A program made the position numbers and the translations under genes. The notes under the pieces are model-generated. The model saw nothing but the letters and a program-made list of their open reading frames with translations. It was not told the DNA's origin and ran no database searches. This document shows positions 1-12,084 of a stretch of DNA of 64,000 bases, piece by piece (the first letter of the stretch is position 1; every line of letters begins with the position of its first letter). Origin of the DNA: UBA6059 sp965227155 (lineage in GTDB: Bacteria > Bacteroidota > Bacteroidia > Cytophagales > Cyclobacteriaceae); NCBI GenBank assembly GCA_965227155.1, contig OZ245731.1:4960001-5024000 (forward strand), in the 5' to 3' direction.

Positions 1-3000
1 GTAGCTGAACTTTGAATAAGTGTACCTCCATTATTAGGATCACCATTCCACCACTCCACTACAGCTCCAGAAGCACGGTTGGTGATGGATAAAGACAAGC
101 TTGAATTTACCACACCAGTTACATCATCATCGCATATGAAAATCTCATCGTCTACCGGAGTAGGTGTAGCAGGCACTGGCAAAAGATTGATGTTGACTGT
201 TCTAACATCACCTACACATCCATTGAGAGCCGGATTTAAGTCCTGACCAATAAACTGAGATTGTGTTACCGAATAAGAGAATACCTGAGTATTGGTTGGA
301 TTATCAGACCCATTGGGCAAACCAGGTAATGCATCCAATAAACTATTGGGAGGTGCTAAACCAAGTTCGCTAAACGTATAGGTGTTATCCTGCCCAGTCT
401 CCGTAGTTCCATTAAAAGTCCAATTATAGGTGATTGGATCCTGATCATTGTCTAAATCGTCAGGAGTACCATCTACATCTGTTCCGGTAACATTGAAGGC
501 ACCACCAACTAATTGGCTTGCATAGTTCTTGGAAGAATCGTAAGTAAAATAAAACTGGGTTAGCACATCTGATATCTGGATATCATTGTCATGGGCTGCC
601 AAGTCAAAATCTGGTGTTCCCGGTCGTTCAAAAATATTAATTTGCAGCAGTGTCATAGGCTTTGTTGCATCATTAGGGTCTGTTTCACAGCCTTCAAAAA
701 TCACATTACTGCCATCTATCACCGCATTGTTAACCTGGGAAACTCTGAAATACTTTACGCCAACCCCATCGCCGAGCAACTGTAGGTTTGTGGCATTGGC
801 TAATCCCGTGGCATTGGAAGTATAAATCGGATTACCAGTAGGCACTTCTGATGCACTTCCTACCTCATACCACTTATAAGTGATGTTTGGATCGCCTGTA
901 TTACCTACAGCTGTGAAAACAGCTGTAGCCAAATCACCTTCACAGAAACCAACGGTAGATACATTCATATTTGCACCGAAGTTGATTTGTGGGCCTGCAG
1001 GCTCTTCATACTGGGCTACCAGCACTTGCCTTGGCGCACTTACACTACCAGCAAAATTGCCCGTACCTACTTGTATATTTCTGTTAGTAATTTGTCTCAC
1101 ATAGTATTCAAGCGTATCTGTGATACCAAGAGGTAAGCTTGGTGTGTAGGTAGATAGTGGACCTGATTGAGCCGGTGTTAGCGCATTAAGATCATCTTGA
1201 GTATTAATATCACCATCTCCAATAAACCACTGGATCACCGCACCTGCTGAGGCATTTGTTATTGACAAGGTAGGATTTCCCTCATTCTCACATACGTAAA
1301 CAATAGTGTCAGTTGCTATTGGCGTAGCAGGAACAGGAAGTATGTTTATATTGACTGAAAGACTATCACTTTCACAACCGGTAAATAATACATCACCACT
1401 TCCATTTTCCACACTATCCTGTCTTTGGGTAACTTTAAAAGTAAATGTCTCTGTGAATGTTGGGTTATTGAACACCTTTGGATCTGCAATCAGGTCATCC
1501 ACAGGGATATCATTATAAAGGTCAGAAAGTGCGTTAACATCATCAAAAGAAGCTTCATCTGGCCCATTTACCTGTAAATTACCTTTGTAATACCAAAGAA
1601 ACTCCTCGTCGCTGGTACCTTCTCCGTTGATTTGGAAAAATCCTCCATTACCTATCTGAGAATCATAATTACCAGTAGAATCATAGGTGAAGTAGAAATT
1701 GGTAACTGTGCCATTGGTAATGTAATTACTGCCTCCTGCCGGACTAAATGCAGGTTCTTCAGGTACATCAAATACATTGATCACCAATTGAGCAACCGCC
1801 GGCTCAGATTCGCAACCATTGAAATTAGCACCATTAGGTTCCTCATTGTTAACCTGAGTAACAGCAAAATAATAAGTGTCTTGAGTAGCGGTTAATATCC
1901 TTAAATCAGACCCTGTTGCTTTTGGTCCCGAAAACAAGACGTTAGCATTTCCGATATTAAAGGTCGCATCAGTCTGATACCAATTGAAAGTCCTTTCGGT
2001 ATTCTTGGTTGTATCAGCTACATAGAAAACTGCCAGATCCAAATCACCCTCACAGAACCAGCCTTCTTCATAAGAAACAGCTCCGTTAGTGTTGTAAGTA
2101 TCGTCAGCCGTAAATACAGGGGCTGGTGGATCTGGGTATACAGTTATTGTAATTTTTACCGGATCACTTTCACAACCTTCGAAACCTGTATTATTATTAG
2201 TATTGGTTACTTGTGTTACCCAATATACATAAACTATCGAGTCGAATGTATTATTAACATTGTTGAATCCTGCAGCTACAAGGTCCGCTTGCGTAGCAAA
2301 CCTTCCTGCAAAACCATCTACATCAATTTCATTGGAAAAATCGATTACATCATCTGCAGGATCACCAACCACTCCAGCATCTATATTTCCGTACCAGAAA
2401 TAGGTTGAATTACCCAGTGAGGGTGTTTCAATATTTTGGAGTGTCTCTCCGGAGCAGAGGTAATAATCTACTCTATCATTAGTAAAGTCAAATGTATTGG
2501 GTGCATTTGGTTCAAGGAATACCCGAATAGTGACCATGGTTGTATCCCCGGCACTACCTATAAACTCTGTTTGCGAATTTGAGATATCCTGACGGTTGTC
2601 ATAATCAACCTGTACTACATAAAAAGTGGTATCTGTACTAGCATTCCCAGCAAAACTGATATCGGTTACAGGATCGATATTGACGGATGAGAGGACTACT
2701 GCAGATGCTGGATTTTTACTTTCGTCAAGTACTACAAAATAAGTCTCTAATGGCTGCTCTGTATCCAAAGTGTTGAAAAGATTGATGGTAGTCATTGCAG
2801 CGGGATTGATTCCATCTGAACAGTATTCGAATAAATATCGGTCAGAGCCCAGATCGGCATCAGGCGATCCATCACTTCCTCCGTCATAGTCTAATGCATT
2901 GGCTATGACAGGTGCATCAGGTATCGGGTAAACTTCAGTTTCTATTTTCCTGGTTTCTGATTCACAACCGGCAAAATCAGATCCACCAATATTAATATCT

Positions 3001-6000
3001 TGAGTAACCGTAAAAAAGGCATCAAAAGACTGTCGGCCTGTAGGGTTAGAATTGCCACCAAAAAATGCATTTGCAATATTAAGTGTGCTATCCTTACTAT
3101 TCTCAATAAAAGCATTATTCAAAGGAATAGTACCGGCCTGGTTACTATACCAGTTTATTCTTTCACCTGCCTGTGTATCATCAATTGCGGGATCAACAAA
3201 ATTTATATTATCAGCCTCTACATCATAATTTGGCACAGTAGACCCTGATGTAAACTCAAGGATATATACATCGCTTACCAGTTCGCCAATGCTGGTTAAA
3301 TTTGTAGCCAATAATGGCACCGAAGGCTGAGGTCTTACGTCAATAAATACATGGGTAGTATCCGTACATTCTGCAGCCGTTTGTGGTCTGGTTATAAAGT
3401 CTAATCGATAAATACCAGGCTCTGTTCCATCAATATTGCCATCCTGATCAGGATCTGACGGATCAAAAGTCTTTGTTAATTGAACACCTCCAGCTTCACC
3501 CGCGAAATTACGAACCGTGTTAAAAGTATAAATACTATCAGCAGCAGCTCCATTTAATGTTCCTTTCATCAGTCTGTAGGCAGTATCAAGTGCTGCAGTA
3601 ACCGTACCATCTACCGCGTTTGTAATTGTAGCCCGTAGGGTTATCGGATCATCAGTTACGCATATATAATTAATATCAGCCCCTTTCAGATCAATATCCT
3701 GCCCACTTGCGTAATTTGTAATCGGTGTTGATGTTTTACCATCTTCCAGGTTAGAGAAACGAACAACGGGCTGATCATAAACATATATAAAGTCAGAACC
3801 TGCATTGGAAATATTCAGTGTATTATCATCTATGACTCGCATTACTACCTGAATCGTATCTACGCCACCATTACCACGTGTATATTTTGACAAGTCAATT
3901 TCCCAGTCGGAAAGGTTATACTTCGTTCCGGAGACGATCACATCATCGGTAACCCTGTTCGCTTCAATAATAGCACCAGGAAACTTGTAAAATTCCAAAG
4001 AGAAAAATGAAGGTACATTAATATCGTTTGTCGGGTCAGGGTCTACCAAATTCAATAATCCAGTTTGCTCATCATCGCAATAATCTATTTGCTGACCAAC
4101 CTGCAGTACATCAGCTGTTGAAGTAATAGTAAAGGTTATGGATTCCTGAAATACTTTACCTGTAGTGTTGTCGGTGAGTCTGTAGGTAATTACTTCAGTA
4201 CCCTGCCCTGCCACAGATGGCACAAATCGGGCTGTGGAAGAATCCGGTGCAGCTGTAGGCTGGTAATCAATATCTACTAAACCATTACCTGAAAATAATG
4301 GTGTATAACCAGGTGGTGTCTGGAAAAAAAGTGTGGTACCATCTGTATCATCATCAGTAAAAATAGTGGTATTCGGAACCAGATCAAGCTTGTAGATCGT
4401 AATAGTGACCTCTTCTGAAATACTGGCACAATTTGGCGACTGGTCATCTACTACCAGCACATTGTAGGTATGAATACCAAAGGAAGCGGTATCTAAACCA
4501 TAATCGTCCAATGTTGGTGCATTGGTAGCACTAAAGAGTGCCCTGTATATTTCAGTGCCAGACTCATCAAGAATGACTAACTCGTCATTGGCATCAGCAG
4601 TTGAAAAAGTGAAGGGTAATGTCGTTGTTAAATCCGAAATGAGAAGTGTATCCCCATTTATTTCAAATAAATCATTGCCATCTCCATCCAAATCATCACT
4701 ACGTGTAATGATGGGAGGATCAGTCGCTTCAAATGTGTAAAAGATACTACCACTACCACCATAGATACCTTCAATGTCGGCAGTTCCTCCTTCTACTATG
4801 CCGGGGGAACGCTCCAGGGTTACACCTGTAGTATTTTCTACAGCTCTTACACTCACACCAGAAATAGTAATGGAGTCAAGACGATTTGCAGTAGCATCTG
4901 AGCTATAAGCAATAAATATGGTGTTGGAAGTTACGAAGCTACTATTAATGGTTACATCAGTACCGGTAGTACCTTTTACCGGATTCACTCTGACAGAGAT
5001 CGGAAGGCCGGTTCGAAATTCGATTTCATCAGGCACAGTGAGGATCAATATAGCATTGGTCTGACCCGCAGCTATATCGTCTACAGCTGTTTCCTTAATT
5101 CCTATATTATCTAGTGCAGTGTAATCATCGCCTACACATAATTCAATTATTGTAGCATTTGTTCCTATTTCAACCCCACCAACAATGGCGACATCAGCGG
5201 TGGTTTGAATTCTTTCTTCAATCGTAGAGAACAAACTGGCTTCATCCTCAGCTACGGCATAGATGTAGTAAGTGGTGTTTTGAGATAAAGAAGTGACATA
5301 ATCTGTAAATGATGCATTAGGAATGTCTACATTAAATGAGCCACTTCTAAATGCAGGATTACCGTTTTGATCCAGCCCTGCTTTTAATTCAGCCTCGGAA
5401 AGATCACCTATGGAAGATATTTGTGTTTCCGTAGCTATCCAGTAAACTGTGGCAATTTCGTCTACTTCCAGATCAATAAACAAGGAAGTATTGAGATCAT
5501 TGGTGCCATCATTATTAGATAAAGTAAAGTTGCTTATGGTTGGATTTGCAGCGTCCGCTATGGTTGTTACAGTATTGGTTGTTTGAATGGGTGAGTTATT
5601 TCCATCAGCATCTCTTGCAAAAGTGTAAACCACATATTCTGTACTTGGTGAAAGACCTTGAATAATTTCCTTCTCTTCTGTATTTCTGCCTGTATAAATA
5701 AAACTGCCATTATTTTCGGCACCAATTCCCGATTCCAGGTTAGCCTGTGATGGTTGCGTGCCCGGTGTGGGCATAGCATACCAGAAAATAGTCAAATTGC
5801 GCTCATTAAGCTCCACATCCAGGTTAAAGCCCTGCGACTGTTGTGCCGGGCTTAATCCATCTAAATCGAGATTGGCTGTAGTCCATGCCGGTGCTGTGAC
5901 ATCATTTACAGTTACTGCCCCTGTGGTAGCAGTTGATCCAGTTAAACCCGGGATTGTAAGTGTTAAAGTACCATCACCTCCTTCATTTTGATATTGGAAA

Positions 6001-9000
6001 GTAGTAATAGTTAAGTCTAAAAGACCATTGACAAAATTAGCAGGAACGCCCGTCATTACAATATCATCCGTATTATCGAGTCTATTGGTTCCGGTAGCAT
6101 TGGCAATAGCCAAACTATAATCTGTATCGCGGAAACCGTTTTCGTCGGTTGCTTCAAATATTGCATCTGTAGCTAGATCTGTATCGGTATCCACACTTGC
6201 CGAAGGCTCTGTTAAAACACTTATTTCTGAAGCTTCCACATCTACAAACACAGCTTCTCCGGCACCATCACCAGCCAATACATTATCAACAAAATCGCTG
6301 CTGCCAATCTCAACTATGATATCATCAGTATCTAATTCAAAATAAAAATTATCATTATCGATAGTGGTTGGATTAGCCAAATCAGGATCAATTTTGATTT
6401 GTAGGCGGTATTCTTTGGAGGCATTATCGCCGATATAGCCGATATCGCCGCTGGCATTGGGCATAGCACTAAATGTAATAGCATTGGGAGCAGTGCTTAC
6501 TACCCCGGGTATTGTATTTGGTGTTCCTTCATTATCAATCAGTTGTGCCTCAAGAATTACATCCGTCCAGTCAGCGATTGTACCACTACCCGCGCCATCA
6601 GTAATCGTTATTTGGCTAATCTGTATGTCAAAATTATCTGTTCCCGGGGTACCTCCATCATCCGTGACTGTAAAATCAAACACATCAGCAAAAGTTGATG
6701 TATTAGTTGAGGCAATTGATACGGGGCCAGCTGCAGTATTGGTTACTGTACTCGTAGGCTCCAGTGGTTGAACAGTAATGTCTCCCTCATTTGTACTAAA
6801 CGTAGTGGCAGTATTATCAGTACCTATGATAAAAAACCTAAAAGTGTAATCCACTGAGTTGGTCAATCCGGTAACAGTAACTTCTTCTCCTGTACCCCGA
6901 TAGACAACAAAATGGGTATTATCAGGCACACCTCCAATATTATCATTGATATCCCTTCCATTTCCAAAATTGGCATCTGCATCAAGTGTAATCGTACTAA
7001 AATCCTCAAGGTTAAAGTTAGCCTGCTCGATATTGGCATCTATACCAGATGCTTGTGTACCAATAACCAAAACCTCAAAATCACAGGGATCAGTTGATGG
7101 GTTTGTCCATTCCAACGTAATTATTGTGTCACCCTGAATAGCATTGATGCTTGAAATACCTTCAGGCGTAATGATTGGAGTTGTCGATGCTGAAGAGAAA
7201 ACATCTGAAGAGCCTCCTGTAACTCGATAACTATATATGGTAAATTCAATATCTGAGTTACCATTAAATCCACTTATTGTAAGATTACCATTTGCGTCGG
7301 CAGTAAGATTGGCTACTAAAAAGGATGTATTATCAGCTGACTCATCACCGAATACCCCGGCTGGATTTGCAACAGGTGCTAATTCACTTGTAAAATCCTG
7401 AACTGAGGCTATACCACCCTGATCAGCATAGACCAACACCCCATCCCAATCAAGTCCATTCACCCCGGTTGGCTTTGTCCATGTCAAAGTTATTTCGTTG
7501 CTACTATTACAAGAAACCACCAGGTCTGTTACGGGTTCCGGTTCAGCCAGAGTAGTCGATTGCGTCTCTAAAGCTACTGAGACATCCAGATTTGGATTTT
7601 CAGTTGCTGATGTTGGGCCCATCAGAAAAATTCTAAAGTTCAGCTCAGTACCATCCGGCACATTGGTTATTTGTGTACTTCCCGTGCTATTATCACCATT
7701 ATGAACCACATAAAATTGATTATCCTGAAAACCTGCAATAACATTACTTACCTCAAATACATCGTTAGTATTACTTCTGGTGCCCCAATTCGAGTTAGCT
7801 ACAAAATCATCAGGCGAAATGCCGGCTGGATTCTGAATAGAGTTCTTATTTATGGTACCAATAGGTCCTTCGCTGGCAAATATTACAACATTTGAAACAC
7901 AGCTGACATCATCAGGAAAAGACCATGCTAAATCTACCACGCCCACCCCTGAAACTGCACTGAAGCCTTCAAGGATAGTGGGTTCATCGCTAACTGTCTG
8001 TACTTCGGACCAGTCGAAATCACCTCCTCCATTATCACGATAAACGTAGATCGCAAAATGATAGGTGGTGTTGGCTGTAAATCCGTTCATATCAAGATCA
8101 CCATCCAAATCCGAGGTTGAGGAGTACATTAAGAAATTACCGGTACCTGTTTCTGTACCATCACCAAACACTGTGCTGGCAGATCCAAAAACAGAAGGAT
8201 CCTCATTTGTGGGGGAAACAATATCTACTGCCCCAGCCTGCTTTGCAAATACCAGCACTCCATCCCACTCTGTACCTTGAGCGCCTACCGGTGCAGTCCA
8301 GGAAAGATTAATACCATCTATTAAGCAGTTAGCTGTGAAATTAGCTGCTACAGGAACAATATTATTGGTTACTGTTTGTGCCCCGAAAGTTGACATGGTA
8401 TTGCCATTATCGTCTGTAGCATCATTAGCAGCAGGATCATTGTATGCAATAGTAACATCACCAAGGGTACCATCAGGTGAAGGAACAGGACTACTTAACG
8501 TAAAAGTGATGGTTGATGACCCTGTGCCGGATACAGTAAAACTATTAATTGCCGGGGCTGGTACGAAGGTAGTTCCATCCACATCTATTACAAAACCTGT
8601 TCCATTTGTACTAATATTCTCACTAAAAACTACCACTATATCTGCAGGCGCATCATGCTCTACGGAAGCACTTTGAAATGTTGGTCGAATTCCATCTACA
8701 GTAACATTTGCTGTCGACCCAACACCATTAAGTGTCAGCACTGCCGGATCACCATTAAAATCGTTGAATTCATCTCCATTCAAGGAAATAGAACCAACAG
8801 TTATACCATCGGTATCTTCATCATTCTCTTGCACTGTATAAGTAAACACTTTGTTGGTTACTGTACTCGAGCCGTCAACATAGTCGGCAGTTACCGATCC
8901 ACTACCAAATGTTAATCCAAGGGTAATTCCGTTACTATTGTCAACGAAAGTCACATCGTTGTTGAATATGACCGTAAAAGTTAGATCTTCTCCTATAGCA

Positions 9001-10461
9001 TAGGTTCCATCAGCTGGTACTGATACAGAAGTTACTACGGCTGCATCGTCGTTGGTGATCGTCACTGTAGCATTGCTTAACGTACCAATGTTCGTGTTCC
9101 CTGAAGGATTGGATAGAACTATCTCAAAAGTCTCATCCCCCTCCGTTATCGCATCTCCTACAAAATCCAATACAACATCAACCGTTCCGGGGGTAGTGTA
9201 GTCTCCCGCTGGTATGGTCACCGATATGGGAGTTGTCTCATTGACGTCTCCCGCCACTGCGGTACCATTAAAATCCAATGCGATTTCTATGGATTCGGTG
9301 GAGGTGATTTCAGCCCCGCTGATATCAAGCGTAACTGTTACGCTACCTGGTGTACCACTCGACCCTTCATTAGCTGAATACGTCGCTGAGCTAAAGTCTA
9401 CCGTTAATTCATCATCATTGGTGATCGTGACAGTAGCATTATTTATTGTAGTACCAATGTTGGTATTCGTTGATGGACTGGATAGATCAATATCAAAAGT
9501 CTCATCTGCCTCTGTTATTGCATCACCCACAAAATCCAATGCTACATCAACTGTGCCTGGTGTGGTGTAATCCGCCGCTGGTATAGTCACAGAAATGGGA
9601 GTTGTCTCATTGACGTCTCCTGCCACTGCGGTACCATTAAAATCCAATGCGATTTCTATGGATTCGGTGGAGGTGATTTCAGCCCCGCTGATATCAAGCG
9701 TAACTGTTACGCTACCTGGTGTACCACTCGACCCTTCATTAGCTGAATACGTCGCTGAGCTAAAGTCTACCGTTAATTCATCATCATTGGTGATCGTGAC
9801 AGTGGCATTATTTATTGTAGTACCAATGTTGGTATTCGTTGATGGACTGGATAGGTCAATATCAAAAGTCTCATCTGCCTCTGTTATTGCATCACCCACA
9901 AAATCCAATGCTACATCAACTGTGCCTGGTGTGGTGTAATCTGCCACTGGTATGGTCACAGAAATGGGAGTTGTCTCATTGACGTCTCCTGCCACTGCGG
10001 TACCATTAAAATCCAATGCGATTTCTATGGATTCGGTGGAGGTGATTTCAGCCCCGCTGATGTCTAGCGTAACTGTTACGCTACCTGGTGTACCACTCGA
10101 CCCTTCATTAGCTGAATACGTCGCTGAGCTAAAGTCTACCGTTAATTCATCATCATTGGTGATCGTGACAGTAGCATTATTTATTGTAGTACCAATGTTG
10201 GTATTCGTTGATGGACTGGATAGATCAATATCAAAAGTCTCATCTGCCTCTGTTATTGCATCACCCACAAAATCCAATGCTACATCAACTGTGCCTGGTG
10301 TGGTGTAATCCGCCGCTGGTATAGTCACAGAAATGGGAGTTGTCTCATTGACGTCTCCCGCCACTGCGGTACCATTAAAATCCAATGCGATTTCTATGGA
10401 TTCGGTGGAGGTGATTTCAGCCCCGCTGATGTCTAGCGTAACTGTTACGCTACCTGGTGTA
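1..10461 (-). CDS. Giant modular adhesin-like protein, body (partial, runs off left edge; downstream of a frameshift)
   Basis: This is the continuation of the gene that starts at 12018. After a 2-bp deletion near 10461 the reading continues in a different minus-strand frame, where coding-like sequence reads to base 1; I saw no stop in the parts I translated. In order from 10461 downward it holds the remaining Calx-beta repeats (to about 9060), SbsA-like Ig modules with the phrase VVVFSENIST (about 9050-8330), paired FN3-like modules ending in ITLTWTKP-type strands (about 8330-6800), further beta-sandwich and FN3-like modules (about 6780-5200), and Ig-like modules to the edge. The last group repeatedly carries FxGCES followed by a YPxPxAP linker. 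Secreted Bacteroidota adhesins are often built this way. The C-terminus, where a T9SS sorting domain would be expected, is outside the window. Whether this part is translated depends on the frameshift. Module names are recognised by eye only. Confidence 0.75.
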
Positions 10462-11631
10462 ACTCGACCCTTCATTAGCTGAATACGTCGCTGAGCTAAA
10501 GTCTACCGTTAATTCATCATCATTGGTGATCGTGACAGTAGCATTATTTATTGTAGTACCAATGTTGGTATTCGTTGATGGACTGGATAGATCAATATCA
10601 AAAGTCTCATCTGCCTCTGTTATTGCATCACCCACAAAATCCAATGCTACATCAACTGTGCCTGGTGTGGTGTAATCCGCCGCTGGTATAGTCACAGAAA
10701 TGGGAGTTGTCTCATTGACGTCTCCTGCCACTGCGGTACCATTAAAATCCAATGCGATTTCTATGGATTCGGTGGAGGTGATTTCAGCCCCGCTGATGTC
10801 TAGCGTAACTGTTACGCTACCTGGTGTACCACTCGACCCTTCATTAGCTGAATACGTCGCTGAGCTAAAGTCTACCGTTAATTCATCATCATTGGTGATC
10901 GTGACAGTAGCATTATTTATTGTAGTACCAATGTTGGTATTCGTTGATGGACTGGATAGATCAATATCAAAAGTCTCATCTGCCTCTGTTATTGCATCAC
11001 CCACAAAATCCAATGCTACATCAACTGTGCCTGGTGTGGTGTAATCCGCCGCTGGTATAGTCACAGAAATGGGAGTTGTCTCATTGACGTCTCCTGCCAC
11101 TGCGGTACCATTAAAATCCAATGCGATTTCTATGGATTCGGTGGAGGTGATTTCAGCCCCGCTGATATCAAGCGTAACTGTTACGCTACCTGGTGTACCA
11201 CTCGACCCTTCATTAGCTGAATACGTCGCTGAGCTAAAGTCTACCGTTAATTCATCATCATTGGTGATCGTGACAGTGGCATTATTTATTGTAGTACCAA
11301 TGTTGGTATTCGTTGATGGACTGGATAGGTCAATGTCAAAAGTCTCATCTGCCTCTGTTATTGCATCACCCACAAAATCCAATGCTACATCAACTGTGCC
11401 TGGTGTGGTGTAATCCGCCGCTGGTATAGTCACAGAAATGGGAGTTGTCTCATTGACGTCTCCTGCCACTGCGGTACCATTAAAATCCAATGCGATTTCT
11501 ATGGATTCGGTGGAGGTGATTTCAGCCCCGCTGATATCAAGCGTAACTGTTACGCTACCTGGTGTACCACTCGACCCTTCATTAGCTGAATAGGTCGATG
11601 AGCTAAAGTCTACCGTTAATTCATCATCATT
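9225..11631 (-). repeat. Calx-beta tandem array, about 6.5 near-identical units of 369 bp (123 aa)
   Basis: A landmark at the minus-strand codons for GDV recurs at 9251, 9620, 9989, 10358, 10725, 11094 and 11463. The spacing is 369 bp each time except between 10358 and 10725, which is 367. Flanking Calx-beta copies below about 9215 and above about 11632 are clearly diverged. Differences inside the array are few single-base changes, for example two alternative codings of the same short segment after GCCCCGCTGAT. The near-identity points to recent amplification or homogenisation, and it is also a place where short-read assembly can miscount copies. Confidence 0.93.
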
Positions 11632-12018
11632 CGTAATAGTACCAGTACCTGTGTCATTAGTGCCAATTGAACCATCTGAAGGATTTGAGATGGTAACCGT
11701 AAAATCCTCATTTGCCTCAACAACGGCATCATCATTAATCGTAACTACTATTGTTGCGGTTTCACCATCCGTTCCATTAGTGAATGTAATAGGACTCGTA
11801 GTTGAAGCGGTATAATCATTATCTGCAAGTGTTGCTGTACCATCAGCCAAAGAGAAATCTAATGTTGTACCTGCAGAAACGGTTCCACCACTCAATGTTA
11901 CAGTAAATGTTATTGTGCCGTCACCCTCATTGACCGTCGGGCTATTAATATTGAATTCCTGGGCTAATAATTGGTTAGCTCCTATTAATAAAAACAGGAG
12001 AAAGATTAATTTTTTCAT
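10450..12018 (-). CDS. Calx-beta repeat protein, N-terminal part of the giant adhesin (truncated by frameshift, 522 codons)
   Basis: The start at 12018 gives a clean signal peptide (MKKLIFLLFLLIGANQLLAQ), so the product is exported. Residues 21 to about 130 form a first Calx-beta domain, with the characteristic NEGDGTITFTVTLSGG strand and a closing ITNDD. This is followed by near-identical 123-residue Calx-beta repeats, each opening with DDELTVDFSS and closing with ATVTITN. Calx-beta domains bind calcium and are common stalk units in bacterial surface proteins. The frame stops at 10450 after the residues EGSSYTR, where every other copy reads EGSSGTPGS. The cause is two missing bases. As written, the product would lack the rest of the stalk and any C-terminal sorting domain. 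The original gene clearly continued into the 1-10461 segment. It lies 66 bp downstream of the lipoprotein gene and is probably the last gene of the operon starting at 19284 or further upstream. Confidence 0.85.
   Translation of the reverse strand: MKKLIFLLFLLIGANQLLAQEFNINSPTVNEGDGTITFTVTLSGGTVSAGTTLDFSLADGTATLADNDYTASTTSPITFTNGTDGETATIVVTINDDAVVEANEDFTVTISNPSDGSIGTNDTGTGTITNDDELTVDFSSSTYSANEGSSGTPGSVTVTLDISGAEITSTESIEIALDFNGTAVAGDVNETTPISVTIPAADYTTPGTVDVALDFVGDAITEADETFDIDLSSPSTNTNIGTTINNATVTITNDDELTVDFSSATYSANEGSSGTPGSVTVTLDISGAEITSTESIEIALDFNGTAVAGDVNETTPISVTIPAADYTTPGTVDVALDFVGDAITEADETFDIDLSSPSTNTNIGTTINNATVTITNDDELTVDFSSATYSANEGSSGTPGSVTVTLDISGAEITSTESIEIALDFNGTAVAGDVNETTPISVTIPAADYTTPGTVDVALDFVGDAITEADETFDIDLSSPSTNTNIGTTINNATVTITNDDELTVDFSSATYSANEGSSYTR
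10461..10462 (-). other. 2-bp deletion (frameshift) inside a Calx-beta repeat
   Basis: The plus-strand text reads GGTGTAACTCGACCC here, while the other copies read GGTGTACCACTCGACCC. The loss of two bases moves the minus-strand frame from that of 12018 to the frame used all the way to base 1 and creates a stop at 10450-10452. It could be a genuine disruption, a phase-variation state, or an assembly or sequencing error in a repeat; the sequence alone cannot decide. Confidence 0.9.
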
Positions 12019-12084
12019 TGAGAATAATGAATTCGAGGTTGATGATTACCAATAAAATTATTTTGATCTTTTGCGCTAAAGCAA

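Noticed and set aside
586..11413. Many plus-strand ORFs of 60-118 codons
   Set aside because: Antisense to the minus-strand adhesin. The minus-strand translation gives coherent Calx-beta, FN3-like and Ig-like modules, whereas these give low-complexity Ser/Val/Thr-rich text.
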